From assembly GCF_014287475.1 (NCBI RefSeq), contig NZ_JACOPF010000001.1:1426001-1490000 (forward strand): a stretch of DNA of 64,000 nt. Direction: 5' to 3'. The position numbers were made by a program, and so were the translations under genes. This DNA comes from Mediterraneibacter hominis (GTDB lineage: Bacteria > Bacillota > Clostridia > Lachnospirales > Lachnospiraceae). This document shows positions 7,662 through 17,245 of this stretch, piece after piece. Position 1 is the first letter of the stretch. Each line of letters opens with the position of its first letter. The notes under the pieces are model-generated. The model was given only the letters and a program-made list of their open reading frames with translations, did not search any database and was not told where the DNA came from.

Positions 7662-10600
7662 ACTCGTATTTCCTCCTGGAGCGTAAAGGAATAAATCACT
7701 TTTTCCTTCACCGGTTTTCTAAGGAGCCGTTCTAAAGCCTGTGCATAATACTCCAGCTGTGCATGGTATTTTCCCTTAAGCTCCCCCGCAGCACGCACTT
7801 TGTCTGTCTTATAGTCAAGTACGACCAGTCCGTCCTCCTCTTCAAAATACACATCGATAATTCCCTGTACGAGAATTGTCTCCTCTGCATCTTCTTCAGG
7901 GTATATCTCCTTCGCCTCTATCCCCAGAACAAAAGGCTGTTCTTTATATAACTTATGTTTTTTTGCCGCCCGGGACATCCTTCTTCCACTCCCGCTTTGC
8001 AAAAAAGCCAGAATATCCTCCGGCCGGATGCACGCAGCCATATCTTTTTCAAGTCTTCCTTCCATTTTTAGTTCTTCTATATATCTCTCCAGGCTTGCTT
8101 TGTCATATTCTGCCGCAAAATTCAGTAGTTCTAAAAATTTATGATACGCACTTCCCCTGGAAGCTCCCTTTAATTCTTCTTCCTCTTTTAAAAACTGCGG
8201 AACCAGCGGAATGGTGTCCGCCTCCTCATACAGCACTTCTCCGGCTTCTTCCTCCAGAGCGCTTCTTTTTTTCAGCTCTGAAACTGTAAATTTTAATTTC
8301 AGTTTTCCTTCCTTTTCGTAAGGATAGGCAAAGGAAAGCTGCCTTGCAAGCTCTTCCTTATATTCTGGCACATATATTTTCTGCACATCCCAATGCTTTA
8401 ATACATCAAAAGCCAGCTCTTCCGCCTGTATTACTGTCTGCTCTTCTAAGGCCAATTCTTCCCCTTTGATCTGTTTGACCAGAATCGGAGTTTTCTGTTC
8501 TTTTATCAATACGGCAGGCAGTATCCAGTCCAGATAGCTTTTCGCCTCCGCCAGTTCCAGAAAAGGTATCTGTTCTTTCTTTCTGTCTGTCAACTCTGCC
8601 CTTTGTTTTTCCTCTTCTAAGGTCTCCTCTGCATGAGACAGGCTGCCGGTCAGAATCAGCTTTTCCTTTGCCCTGGTCATAGCAACATACAAAACCCGCA
8701 TCTCTTCTCCTAAATTTTCAAGCAGCACTTCATTTTGTATCACTTTTTTAAGAAAAGACGGAGTCTTTGTCCTTCTGTCCAGGTCTACCGCATCCATTCC
8801 TACTCCCCATTGCGGATGGATGACAATCCCCCCTGACATATCCTGCATATTAAATTTCTTACCCATACCGGCGACAAAAACAATGGGAAATTCCAGTCCC
8901 TTACTTTTGTGTATACTCATAATCCTCACTGTATCTGCCTGTTCATCCTCTATGCTCGCTTCTCCATAGTCCACATCGTATTTTTTCAACTGCTCGATAT
9001 AACGTACAAAATTAAACAGCCCCTTATAGCTGGTCTTCTCAAATGCTGCTGCCTTCTCTGCCAGCATATGCAGATTTGCCTTCCTCTGCCCGCCCCCGGG
9101 TACTGCCTCCATAAAAATTCCATATCCGGTATCTTCCATTATTTTCCATAGCAGCTCATGGATTGGCGTGTATGGAACCATTCCTCTGAATTTCTCATAA
9201 TCTGCGAAAAATTTCTCCAGCTTCTCGTTTAATGTACCGTCCTCTTTCCCTGTCCCTTTACGCTTTTCTTTCTCCTCCATCCAGGCAGATACCGCCTCAT
9301 GGAATGTAAGCTCTGGAAATGCTGTTTTTATTTCTGCCAGCTCTCTGGCATTTAACCTGCAAAATGGAGATGCAAGCACCGCCGCAAGAGGAATATCCTG
9401 CCTAAAATTGTCCAGAATCCTCAAATAATCCAAAAGCACGCTTACCTCATATGTTTCAAAATAGCCTTCCCTGCTCGCCGAATATGCCGGTATTCCCTCT
9501 TTTACCAGAATATCCGCGAATTCCTTCGCCCAGCCTTTTATACTTCTTGTCAGAATGACCATATCCCTGTACTGCGGCCGCCTGTATTCTCCGCTTTTCT
9601 TATCCAATACCCTTCCTTCTCTTAGCAGTGCTTTTATCCTTCCGGCAATCAGATAGGCTTCCTTTTCCTTTTCATCGCCGCCCGGTATCTGTTCGTCTTG
9701 TTTATCAAACAAAAGCAATTCTGTCTGATAAAGGGTATTTCCCTGCGCATCTGTCTGTGGACTATAGTCTGCTCCAGGATACAAGGCTGCGTTTTCATCG
9801 TAGGCAACGCCTCCTAACTCCTTTCTCATAATCTGTTCAAACAGAAAATTTACGCTTTCCAACACTTCGGCGCGACTTCTAAAGTTTTTGTGCAGATCTA
9901 CCCTCTGTTTTTCTCCTTCTTCTGTACTGTATGTATCATATTTTTCCATGAACAGCTCCGGTCTTGAAAGCCGGAACCGGTATATACTCTGTTTCACATC
10001 CCCTACCATAAAAAGATTGTTCTTCCCCTGTCCCATACGGGATACACTGGTCAGTATCGTCTCTTGAAGCAGATTGCTGTCCTGATACTCATCTATCATC
10101 ACTTCTGCAAACTGTTCCTGGTATTCTTTCGCCGCTTCTGAAGGACACAGCGCACCATCCTTTTCTTCCGTCAGAATCGCGAGCGCAGACTGTTCCATAT
10201 CGTGAAAGTCAATCACATTTCTGCTCCTTTTAGCCTCCGCAAATGCTTTTGCAAACCGGCACACCAAATCAACTAATATCTGTACGGAGCCATAAGTCTT
10301 TTGCATGTCCAGCATCTGTTCTTCTGCCGCATCATAGAAAAACATTTCTTTTAGCTTGTTCACCTGCTTTTTCACACGTTCCCGCATATTTTTTACCTGT
10401 TCTTTTTTCTCTTCTGATACGGAATCATCCTTCTTAGGAGAAAGCCGTTTCCAGGCAAGCCCTTTTATTTTACCGCTGACCGCCTCGAAAGTCTCTGCCT
10501 TAAGAGCTTCTTCCAGCCCTTCTATATCGCTTTCCAGCATAGAAGCATACATATATGGCCCGTCCGCCTCCTGGCAGAGCAGCAAAGCCTGCTTTTGCGT

Positions 10601-11299
10601 CTCTCTCATATCAAAAAGATACTTTTTCACCTGCTTTTTCGCCTTTTCAAATACTTCTGCTCCTTCTTTATTTCCTGCTTCGTCTTTGGCCGCCTCCAAA
10701 TGATAGGCTTCTGTACACTCTTGAAGCCATTTTTCAGGCTGCGGATAACTGCATGCATATTCATACAGCTTTAATATCAGCTCCTCAATCTTTCTGTCGC
10801 TGCGTCCGCTGCTGTATTTTTCTGTAAATGCGAGGAAATCTTTTTCTCCTTTTTCATATTCTTCTTCCAGCAGTTCCTCTAAAATGTCCTGTTTTAAGAG
10901 CTTTAATTCTCCTTCCTCCGCGATTCGAAAGCCTGGATCCATATCTATCACGTGAAAATGTTCTCGTATAACAGACAGGCAGAAGCTGTGAATCGTTGTT
11001 ATCTGGGCGCTGTGAATCAATGTTGCCTGTCTTTGCAAATGGACATTTTCCGGCTGTACTTCTAATTCTTTTTCCACTGCCTCACGGATTCTCTCTTTCA
11101 TCTCTGCGGCTGCTGCCTCTGTAAACGTCACAATCAGCAGTCTGTCCACATCTATTGGGTTTTCCTGTGCAGTCAGCATTTTTATAATACGTTCTACTAA
11201 AACAGCCGTTTTTCCTGAGCCTGCTGCCGCAGAAACGAGAATATTACGATTTCTAAGCTCAATTACTTTCTGCTGTTCCTGTGTCCATGTTACGCTCAT
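7658..11299 (-). CDS. addA: ATP-dependent helicase/nuclease subunit A
   Basis: AddA (1213 residues) is the UvrD-like helicase plus RecB-type nuclease subunit that resects double-strand ends with AddB and recognises Chi. Visible motifs are the Q/I region TWTQEQQKVI and AAAGSGKTAVL (Walker A), the helicase motif VMIDEYQDSN, GDVKQSIYRFR, the late motifs MSIHKSKGLEFPIVF and LYVAMTRAKEKL, and at the C-terminus the nuclease motif GIIDVYFE followed by VVLDYKTDKV. The length is normal for Firmicutes. The ATG at 11299 is preceded by GGAGGAAAGACAG and overlaps the addB end by 41 bases. Confidence 0.97.
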   Translation of the reverse strand: MSVTWTQEQQKVIELRNRNILVSAAAGSGKTAVLVERIIKMLTAQENPIDVDRLLIVTFTEAAAAEMKERIREAVEKELEVQPENVHLQRQATLIHSAQITTIHSFCLSVIREHFHVIDMDPGFRIAEEGELKLLKQDILEELLEEEYEKGEKDFLAFTEKYSSGRSDRKIEELILKLYEYACSYPQPEKWLQECTEAYHLEAAKDEAGNKEGAEVFEKAKKQVKKYLFDMRETQKQALLLCQEADGPYMYASMLESDIEGLEEALKAETFEAVSGKIKGLAWKRLSPKKDDSVSEEKKEQVKNMRERVKKQVNKLKEMFFYDAAEEQMLDMQKTYGSVQILVDLVCRFAKAFAEAKRSRNVIDFHDMEQSALAILTEEKDGALCPSEAAKEYQEQFAEVMIDEYQDSNLLQETILTSVSRMGQGKNNLFMVGDVKQSIYRFRLSRPELFMEKYDTYSTEEGEKQRVDLHKNFRSRAEVLESVNFLFEQIMRKELGGVAYDENAALYPGADYSPQTDAQGNTLYQTELLLFDKQDEQIPGGDEKEKEAYLIAGRIKALLREGRVLDKKSGEYRRPQYRDMVILTRSIKGWAKEFADILVKEGIPAYSASREGYFETYEVSVLLDYLRILDNFRQDIPLAAVLASPFCRLNARELAEIKTAFPELTFHEAVSAWMEEKEKRKGTGKEDGTLNEKLEKFFADYEKFRGMVPYTPIHELLWKIMEDTGYGIFMEAVPGGGQRKANLHMLAEKAAAFEKTSYKGLFNFVRYIEQLKKYDVDYGEASIEDEQADTVRIMSIHKSKGLEFPIVFVAGMGKKFNMQDMSGGIVIHPQWGVGMDAVDLDRRTKTPSFLKKVIQNEVLLENLGEEMRVLYVAMTRAKEKLILTGSLSHAEETLEEEKQRAELTDRKKEQIPFLELAEAKSYLDWILPAVLIKEQKTPILVKQIKGEELALEEQTVIQAEELAFDVLKHWDVQKIYVPEYKEELARQLSFAYPYEKEGKLKLKFTVSELKKRSALEEEAGEVLYEEADTIPLVPQFLKEEEELKGASRGSAYHKFLELLNFAAEYDKASLERYIEELKMEGRLEKDMAACIRPEDILAFLQSGSGRRMSRAAKKHKLYKEQPFVLGIEAKEIYPEEDAEETILVQGIIDVYFEEEDGLVVLDYKTDKVRAAGELKGKYHAQLEYYAQALERLLRKPVKEKVIYSFTLQEEIRV

Positions 11300-14200
11300 C
11301 TGTCTTTCCTCCTGCTTTTTTCATCTGCTCCAGCGCGTCTTCCTTGGAATACTTTTCCAGCCTCCGGTATTCACACCCTTCTACACGCGGATCAAAACCA
11401 CAGATGCCATGATACGCACAGTAATCACATCCGGTATCTGTACCCAGTACATAAGGTGCGGCTGTCGTCTCTCCACTTTGCATAGTTTTACAGATATGCC
11501 TCTTTAACTCTTCTGCATAATCCAAAAATAGAGAAAACTCCTCCGGAGACAATACTCTGGAATTTTTGCTTAAGCCTCCATCCTTGTTTCTTCCAATAGG
11601 GAAATAGCGGGAGGTTCCTTTTAAATCATGCTCCATGTGCTCTAGAACTTCCTCGTCCGCATTGATAATCCCATCCAGCTTCAGCTCTTTCAAAAGCTTT
11701 TCTTCCAGTTTTTCCTCATTTTCTTCCTTCTCCACGATCGGATCCTGCATACGGTAATAAAAAATTCCAGCAGGAATTACTTCTTTTCCTGGATTTTTCT
11801 TCTTCTCTACATCTAACGCCGCATTTAGGTATACGGGAAGCTGCAGCTGCAGCCCATGGCAAAATGCTGTTATATCAAAGCTTTTCATCCCTGTCTTATA
11901 ATCTGTCACCTTTACATACACCTTGGAATCCTCTTTGCACGTATCTATCCTGTCAATTTTCCCGCTGCCGAAATTTAATTCATATCCACTGGGAACAAAA
12001 TCCCCGCACTCCATCTGTTTTGTAAGCGCCCACACAGAGCGCCGGATCAGCTTTTTGATACGGGTAATCAGATATTCATTCCGCGCAGAGCTGTAAAGCA
12101 CCGTATTTCCATAATCCAGAATACTCTCCTCCACACTCTCTTCAACCAGCCGTCCTTTTGTTTCTTCGTCTATATCCTTCCAGTTTTGGTTTCTTTCCTG
12201 GGCTTTTCTCGAAAAACGTTCCATAGAACGATGTGCAATGTTTCCCCAGTCTAAAGCTTCAAACCGGTATTCCTCCCTCTCGGAGATCTTAAGTCCATAG
12301 GACAGAAAGTGTGCATACGCACAGGCTGCAAACTTTTCTAAGCGGGTTACACTGGGTATTTGCTTCTCTCCGTATAAAAGCCGCGCCTGTTCTTCCGTAA
12401 GTTTTTCTTTTCCATGCCGGTAAAAGGCAGCATTTAATACATTTTCTACCTCGTCCTTCTCTTCCCGAACGTACCAGCTATACAGCTCCTTCCACTCCCT
12501 GTCTATCCCTGATTTTCTTTCCCGTAATCCTTCTGCCAGGCAGGAAAGCCCTGTCTTTTTTGTCAGTTCCTTTTTCAGAATCCCCTCTTCCTCCTCCATG
12601 ATCTGAAGGGCCGGAAAGAGCTTTCGTATATCCTGCACCAGATATGCCGGACGAAGAGACTTTCCATCTGCTGAAGCTTTGCTGTAAGAAAGAATCAGTT
12701 TTTCGGTTGGTTTCGTCAGATTCATATATAAATAAAATTTTTGTATATATGTTTTTTCCTTCGCTCCCGGAGACAAAGTAATTTTCTCTTTCTGAAGGCG
12801 TTCTCTGTCCCGTTCTGAAAGAAGTCCTCCCGCGCCGAGATTTCCCGGAAGCAGCGTGTCGTTTACCCCTGTAAAAAACAATACTTTTATATTTTTAAGC
12901 CTTGTCCGTTCCACATCTCCAATCACAACTTGATCCAGGCTTGGAGGAATAACGCCTACCTTTGCTTCTTCCAGCCCTGCATCCAAGAGCTCGCAATATT
13001 CCTTTAATGAGATTTTCTCATCCCCCAACAGCTCTATAAATTTATCAAATAATTCCAGTGTAATCCGGTAAACCTGGGAATATTCTTTCGCCAGCGCCAG
13101 CTCTCCTGATTTCTGAAAATTCTGCTCCAGCTCTTTTAGCTTTTCCTGCATATTTTCCTGCACAAGAAATTCATATACTGCCTGTGTTATGTCTCTTACT
13201 GTCTTGCTCCTCTGTTTTAAAACAAATGTCAGATTTTCAAACTGCTCTACAAACCGGACGCGCAGATGATTCAAGGAGGAAAGCTCCTCCTTTTGTATCA
13301 AAACCGTACACCGCGCCCACACCTCCTGCCACTTTTTCCACCCTTTTATTCCTACCGCCAGCACATAATTCTCCAGTTTATCCGTCTCTTCTTTCGTAAA
13401 ATCTGTCAATCCTGTCCGCAAAAACCGGAATACACTCTCATACGTAAAACTTTGTTCCACCATTGAAAGCAATCCTCTGATATATTCTACAAACGCATTC
13501 TGGAGGATACTCTTCTTATGATCCATAAAAAATGGAATTTCATACGTTTGAAATGCCTTCTCTAAGTGAGATGCATATACCTCCATATCACTGCATATTA
13601 CCGCCATTTCTTTGTAACGGTATCCATTCTCCCGCACAAGCCTTCTTATCCTGGCTGCCACGAACTTGGCTTCCTCCATCGGATTTCTGATTGCATGCAG
13701 ACTTACTGCATCCTGCTCCTTCTCAAACCGCCTTCTAGAATAACGGAATAATTCAGCTTCCAAAAACCCGAGCGCTGGATTTTGCCGAAATCGATAAATT
13801 GGCTTCTCATACAGGGTAACCGGTTCCTCTATTTCGGTCTGGTTTCTGCGCGCAATCTCTGTCAGAGAAGCAACCATCTGTTTGCTCAAGGCAAAAAGCT
13901 GATATGGATGCCGGTAAATAAACGGATTTTCTCTTTGATCCATCTCTACTGTTATAAGAAGCTTCCTGCAAACGCCAAGCAGTTCTCCCAGAAGCCTGTC
14001 CTGTACGGGAGTAAAGCCGGTAAAGCCGTCCAGCGCTATGACACTATCTTTTAAAATCTTAGATTTTCTGGCCACACCACTTAATACGTCAAGCAGTTCT
14101 TCCTTCGTTATATATTTATCTGCCAGATAGCTTTCAAAGCCTTCATATACCTGACGTATATCTTGCAGCTTATAGTATAAGTAACTATGCATATCCAGAG

Positions 14201-14633
14201 TCTCCAGCAGTGAATCTAACGCTTCAACGCCAATTCCGTACTGGGTAAATTCTGAGATGACAGACTTCACTTCACTGATATACCCCTGTTTTTTTAAATT
14301 TCCTCTAAGTACCTTCAACTCCTGCTCATAATTTCCGGCAATTTTTCTTAAGATCAGATTTTTCCCCTCATCATCCAGTATTTTTTGTCTGCCTGCTCCC
14401 GTTTCTTCAAATATTCTATGTGCAAGACGCGCAAAGCTTAAAACGTCGATATTCATAATCCCGCCCCGCGGATGTATGAGGCATAAATCTTTCTGCGTCT
14501 GCATTGTAAACTGCTCCGGCACAATCACCAGGTAATTCCTGTCAGGGTGCTTTATGGACTCCTTTACAATATAGTTATATAGATAATAGGATTTCCCGCT
14601 ACCTGAATTTCCAAAAATAAACTGTAATGACAT
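11259..14633 (-). CDS. addB: ATP-dependent helicase/deoxyribonuclease subunit B
   Basis: AddB (1124 residues) carries the N-terminal Walker A GNSGSGKSYYL, an inactivated helicase core and a C-terminal nuclease with VTDYKTGM. The four cysteines that bind the iron-sulfur cluster are present: one in FAACAYAHFL (about 780) and three in GCDYCAYHGICGF (about 1090), with a further cysteine near RVEGC. The start at 14633 (MSLQFIFGNSG) follows AGGAGGTC; a longer reading to 14702 has no family support. It is the first gene of addB-addA-DUF1294. Confidence 0.96.
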   Translation of the reverse strand: MSLQFIFGNSGSGKSYYLYNYIVKESIKHPDRNYLVIVPEQFTMQTQKDLCLIHPRGGIMNIDVLSFARLAHRIFEETGAGRQKILDDEGKNLILRKIAGNYEQELKVLRGNLKKQGYISEVKSVISEFTQYGIGVEALDSLLETLDMHSYLYYKLQDIRQVYEGFESYLADKYITKEELLDVLSGVARKSKILKDSVIALDGFTGFTPVQDRLLGELLGVCRKLLITVEMDQRENPFIYRHPYQLFALSKQMVASLTEIARRNQTEIEEPVTLYEKPIYRFRQNPALGFLEAELFRYSRRRFEKEQDAVSLHAIRNPMEEAKFVAARIRRLVRENGYRYKEMAVICSDMEVYASHLEKAFQTYEIPFFMDHKKSILQNAFVEYIRGLLSMVEQSFTYESVFRFLRTGLTDFTKEETDKLENYVLAVGIKGWKKWQEVWARCTVLIQKEELSSLNHLRVRFVEQFENLTFVLKQRSKTVRDITQAVYEFLVQENMQEKLKELEQNFQKSGELALAKEYSQVYRITLELFDKFIELLGDEKISLKEYCELLDAGLEEAKVGVIPPSLDQVVIGDVERTRLKNIKVLFFTGVNDTLLPGNLGAGGLLSERDRERLQKEKITLSPGAKEKTYIQKFYLYMNLTKPTEKLILSYSKASADGKSLRPAYLVQDIRKLFPALQIMEEEEGILKKELTKKTGLSCLAEGLRERKSGIDREWKELYSWYVREEKDEVENVLNAAFYRHGKEKLTEEQARLLYGEKQIPSVTRLEKFAACAYAHFLSYGLKISEREEYRFEALDWGNIAHRSMERFSRKAQERNQNWKDIDEETKGRLVEESVEESILDYGNTVLYSSARNEYLITRIKKLIRRSVWALTKQMECGDFVPSGYELNFGSGKIDRIDTCKEDSKVYVKVTDYKTGMKSFDITAFCHGLQLQLPVYLNAALDVEKKKNPGKEVIPAGIFYYRMQDPIVEKEENEEKLEEKLLKELKLDGIINADEEVLEHMEHDLKGTSRYFPIGRNKDGGLSKNSRVLSPEEFSLFLDYAEELKRHICKTMQSGETTAAPYVLGTDTGCDYCAYHGICGFDPRVEGCEYRRLEKYSKEDALEQMKKAGGKTDERNMDTGTAESN

Positions 14634-14737
14634 AAAGACCTCCTGTACATTTTTTGTACATAAAATGAAATTTTTAACCTCTCTCTTTACAAGGACATAC
14701 ACGCCAGCGTATACACGAACGCTTTCTCTGCCAGCTT

Positions 14738-14791
14738 ATTATACCATGTCCACTAGGCTCGTGGAATACCTCGCCAAGTGCTCATATTATA
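14738..14791 (-). promoter_or_regulatory. Two tandem extended -10 boxes upstream of addB
   Basis: On the minus strand ATGGTATAAT occurs twice, with TATAAT at 14743-14738 and 14791-14786, 48 bases apart. Both have the TGn extension and no good -35 hexamer. They are the best promoter candidates for addB, 105-150 bases upstream of its start. Confidence 0.45.
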
Positions 14792-14856
14792 CCATAGAAA
14801 CAAACCCCGGAATATTATTTTCTGTCCTCCCCTCTGCCAAAGCCCAAAAAGAACCA

Positions 14857-14886
14857 TTGACATCTCCTTTCCATTTCTGTTAATAT
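14857..14886 (+). promoter_or_regulatory. Promoter of the ABC-F gene leader
   Basis: TTGACA (14857-14862), an 18-base spacer and TAATAT (14881-14886) form a good sigma-A promoter. Transcription would begin near 14893, giving a leader of about 320 bases before the ABC-F start codon. Confidence 0.65.
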
Positions 14887-14987
14887 AGAGGCGATGTATA
14901 AAACAATACATTCCGTTTATTAAAAAAAGAAATAGAAAAGCAGTAATTATCATTTTTATTGCTTTTTGTAAGATTGGAGATGAAAAG

Positions 14988-15008
14988 ATGAAGAAACTTT
15001 CCTGTTAA
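14988..15008 (+). CDS. Leader peptide MKKLSC of the ABC-F attenuator
   Basis: ATG AAG AAA CTT TCC TGT TAA encodes six residues, eight bases after GGAG (14976-14979). It lies within the leader between a consensus promoter and a terminator and its codons form one side of a long stem. It is a candidate site where drug-stalled ribosomes switch the RNA fold. The peptide is too short for family comparison. Confidence 0.5.
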   Translation: MKKLSC

Positions 15009-15144
15009 TTACATGTGCACAATAAATTCCAGGCAGAAGTCTGTCATTTTTTGTTGTGCCAGCGCAGGAAAGTTCTTTCATTTATTCGGATTTACTTTGT
15101 ACCTTGGCAGGAGTTTTGTATGCTCCTGTATAAGAACTGTAATC

Positions 15145-15190
15145 AAAAGGAACCGTTGAAAAGCTTTTCTGCGGTTCCTTTTATTGTTTT
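15145..15190 (+). terminator. Leader (attenuator) terminator upstream of the ABC-F gene
   Basis: AAAAGGAACCG (15145-15155) pairs with CGGTTCCTTTT (15172-15182), enclosing the palindrome GAAAAGCTTTTC, and is followed by TTTTATTGTTTT. It stands only 21 bases before the ABC-F start codon, so readthrough is required for expression. Confidence 0.8.
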
Positions 15191-15211
15191 AAAGATTGGA
15201 GGTACAATTCT

Positions 15212-16693
15212 ATGTCTATCATACAGATAAATGAACTGACTTTTTGTTATGAAAACAGTTACAATATTCTTTTCGATCACGTTTCCTTTCAGCTTGATAC
15301 AGACTGGAAACTTGGATTTATCGGAAGAAATGGAAGAGGCAAAACAACCTTCTTAAAACTGCTGATGAAACAGTATGCATACACCGGCAGTATTCATGCC
15401 TCTGAAGATTTTGCATATTTTCCATTCCCTATAGAAAATCCTTCTGCTATCACTCTCCATATACTGGAACATTTGAATCCCGATATAGAGCTGTGGCAGA
15501 TTTCCAAAGAGTTAAACCAGATGGAGACATGCCCAGGAGACATTCTCTACCGTCCTTTTTGCACACTCAGCCAGGGAGAACAGACGAAGGTGCTTCTTGC
15601 AGCTCTTTTTCTCAGGGAAAATACATTTTTGCTTATTGACGAACCCACAAACCATTTAGACGCACAGGCACGACAAAAGGTAGCAGACTATCTCTCTTCT
15701 AAAAAAGGATTTATTCTTGTCTCCCATGATCGAGCCTTTCTCGATACCTGTATTGACCATGTGCTTGTACTCAACCGTCAAAATATAGAAGTACAAAAAG
15801 GAAATTTCTCCTCATGGTACGCAAACAAACAAGCGACAGACCGTTTGGAAGAAGCTCGAAACGCAAAACTGAAAAAAGATATTCGAAAATTGGATATTGC
15901 ATCTAAACGGACATCAATCTGGGCCGATAAAATAGAACAGACAAAAACAGGAACTCGCACCGCCGGCCTGCGCCCTGATCGCGGACATATCGGACATCAA
16001 TCTGCCAAGATGATGAAACGGGCTAAATCGTTAGAAGCCCGTCAGCAGACTGCTTTGATTGAAAAAAGAGGGCTGCTTAAAAATATAGAAAAGGTTCCCC
16101 CTCTAAAACTCAATCCACTCAACTTCCACACAGACAGATTATTGTCTTTACAAAAGCTTACTGTCACTTATGACAAGAAGCCTCTGTTTGCTCCACTTAC
16201 ACTGGAACTCCATACCGGAGACCGCATTGCTCTGACAGGAAAAAACGGCTACGGTAAATCAAGTATTTTGAAGCTCCTCGTCGGAAAAGCAATTCCTTTT
16301 CAAGGAAACTATACAATTGCTTCCGGTTTGAAAATATCTTATGTCCCACAAGATGCCTCCTTCCTAAGAGGTACCCTCCCAGACTTCGCTGAAAAAGCAA
16401 ATATAAATGAGGCTTTATTTAAAACAGTTTTGGCCCATTTGGGGATACCGAGCAACCAATTTGAACAAAATATGGAGCTGTTCAGTGAAGGGCAAAAGAA
16501 AAAAATTTTGCTGGCCTCCTCCTTGTGTCAGGAAGCTCACTTGTTTTTATGGGATGAGCCCCTTAATTTTATTGATATTTTCTCCCGTATGCAGTTGGAA
16601 GAGCTTCTATTAAAGTACAAGCCTACGCTCCTCTTCATAGAGCACGACCATACCTTCACGCAAAATATTGCAACAGAAATCATACCACTATAA
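15212..16693 (+). CDS. Lsa-type ABC-F ribosomal protection protein
   Basis: The 493-residue protein has two ABC domains and no membrane segments, the ABC-F arrangement. Domain 1 has FIGRNGRGKTTFL, LSQGEQTK and LLIDEPTNHLD; the linker (about 190-310) is charged; domain 2 has LTGKNGYGKSSIL, FSEGQKKKIL and FLWDEPLNFID. The start (IQINELTFCY), TDWKLGFIGRNGRGKTT and the DEPLNFID variant resemble the Lsa family, which protects ribosomes from lincosamides, streptogramin A and pleuromutilins by displacing the drug. The ATG at 15212 follows GGAGG (15198-15202). The leader attenuator supports a drug-inducible role. Actual specificity is uncertain because it depends on a few residues in the interdomain linker. 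Confidence 0.85.
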   Translation: MSIIQINELTFCYENSYNILFDHVSFQLDTDWKLGFIGRNGRGKTTFLKLLMKQYAYTGSIHASEDFAYFPFPIENPSAITLHILEHLNPDIELWQISKELNQMETCPGDILYRPFCTLSQGEQTKVLLAALFLRENTFLLIDEPTNHLDAQARQKVADYLSSKKGFILVSHDRAFLDTCIDHVLVLNRQNIEVQKGNFSSWYANKQATDRLEEARNAKLKKDIRKLDIASKRTSIWADKIEQTKTGTRTAGLRPDRGHIGHQSAKMMKRAKSLEARQQTALIEKRGLLKNIEKVPPLKLNPLNFHTDRLLSLQKLTVTYDKKPLFAPLTLELHTGDRIALTGKNGYGKSSILKLLVGKAIPFQGNYTIASGLKISYVPQDASFLRGTLPDFAEKANINEALFKTVLAHLGIPSNQFEQNMELFSEGQKKKILLASSLCQEAHLFLWDEPLNFIDIFSRMQLEELLLKYKPTLLFIEHDHTFTQNIATEIIPL

Positions 16694-16696
16694 TAA

Positions 16697-16757
16697 AAAC
16701 AGACAGAATTCCATCTCATACTCTTACATGTGTACTTGATATGGATTCTGTCTGTTT
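16697..16757. terminator. Bidirectional terminator between the ABC-F gene and trxA
   Basis: AAACAGACAGAATTCCAT (16697-16714) pairs with ATGGATTCTGTCTGTTT (16741-16757), with one bulged base. T-rich runs follow on the plus strand (CTTTTAATAA) and on the minus strand (TTTTTATTATA), so it can end both convergent genes. Confidence 0.8.
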
Positions 16758-16785
16758 CTTTTAATAATACCAGTTTAAGTCACAA

Positions 16786-17094
16786 TTATTTTAACATTTC
16801 CAGCACAGCGCTTTTGGGTTTTGCCCCCATGTCCCTTGCAGTGACTTCTCCGTTTTTAATCACTACGAAAGTAGGAATACTCATCACGCCATATTTCTGC
16901 GCAATCGCCATCTCCTCATCTATATTGACCTTACATACCTTTGCATCTGTCACTTCGTTGGAGATTTCTTCTACAACCGGCCCCATCATCTGGCATGGTC
17001 CGCACCAGTCTGCATAGAAATCGATCAATACCGGTTTATCTGACTGCATTACTTCCTGTTCAAAATTTGCCTCTGTCAATTTTATTACTGCCAT
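16786..17094 (-). CDS. trxA: Thioredoxin
   Basis: The 102-residue protein has the thioredoxin active site DWCGPCQMM (CGPC) near residue 30-33, the cis-proline in MSIPTFVV and a C-terminal GAKPKSAVLEML helix. It reduces protein disulfides in the cytoplasm with thioredoxin reductase, which is not encoded in the window. The length is standard. It stands alone between a terminator and its own promoter, which carries a CRP-like palindrome (see 17185-17225), next to a Crp/Fnr family gene. Confidence 0.95.
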   Translation of the reverse strand: MAVIKLTEANFEQEVMQSDKPVLIDFYADWCGPCQMMGPVVEEISNEVTDAKVCKVNIDEEMAIAQKYGVMSIPTFVVIKNGEVTARDMGAKPKSAVLEMLK

Positions 17095-17184
17095 ATTTCT
17101 ACTCCTCCTGTCTCCTCTATACTAAGGAATTTCTTTTTAAGTTTCTGACAATCTGTATGAACAGATTGCCTTTGTTATGCTCTT

Positions 17185-17225
17185 AGTATACCACAATACA
17201 GAAAAATGTCTGTGACAAAATCACA
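17185..17225 (-). promoter_or_regulatory. trxA promoter with CRP/FNR-like palindrome near -40
   Basis: TATACT with a TGG extension (17190-17185, minus strand) is the likely -10 box of trxA and there is no good -35. Instead, TGTGA-N5-TCACA lies at 17211-17225, centred near -40, the position used by class II CRP/FNR activators. The half-sites match the TGTGA consensus exactly, but the spacer is five bases rather than six. Confidence 0.5.
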
Positions 17226-17245
17226 TTTTACAGGAAATTCTTCTG

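Larger units (their letters stand above)
14893..15190 (+). promoter_or_regulatory. Transcription-attenuation leader of the ABC-F ribosome-protection gene
   Basis: The leader contains a six-codon peptide gene (14988-15008), a long stem that covers it, and an intrinsic terminator before the ABC-F gene. AACTTTCCTG inside the peptide gene (14995-15004) is perfectly complementary to CAGGAAAGTT (15065-15074), and pairing extends outward with a few mismatches. A ribosome stalled on the peptide would open this stem and free 15065-15082; AGTTCTT (15071-15077) could then pair with AAGAACT (15132-15138), just before the terminator. A small hairpin CAGGAG/CTCCTG lies at 15108-15128. The layout matches drug-sensing attenuators known for ABC-F and erm genes; the exact antiterminator is my inference. 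Confidence 0.65.

Noticed and set aside
14894..14923. Nine-codon upstream frame (MYKTIHSVY) at the start of the ABC-F leader
   Set aside because: It begins almost at the predicted transcription start and lacks a properly spaced ribosome binding site; the downstream MKKLSC frame fits the attenuator better.
14753..14953. A 66-codon open frame on the minus strand opposite the ABC-F leader
   Set aside because: It overlaps the leader promoter and addB -10 box, and its sequence shows no family resemblance.
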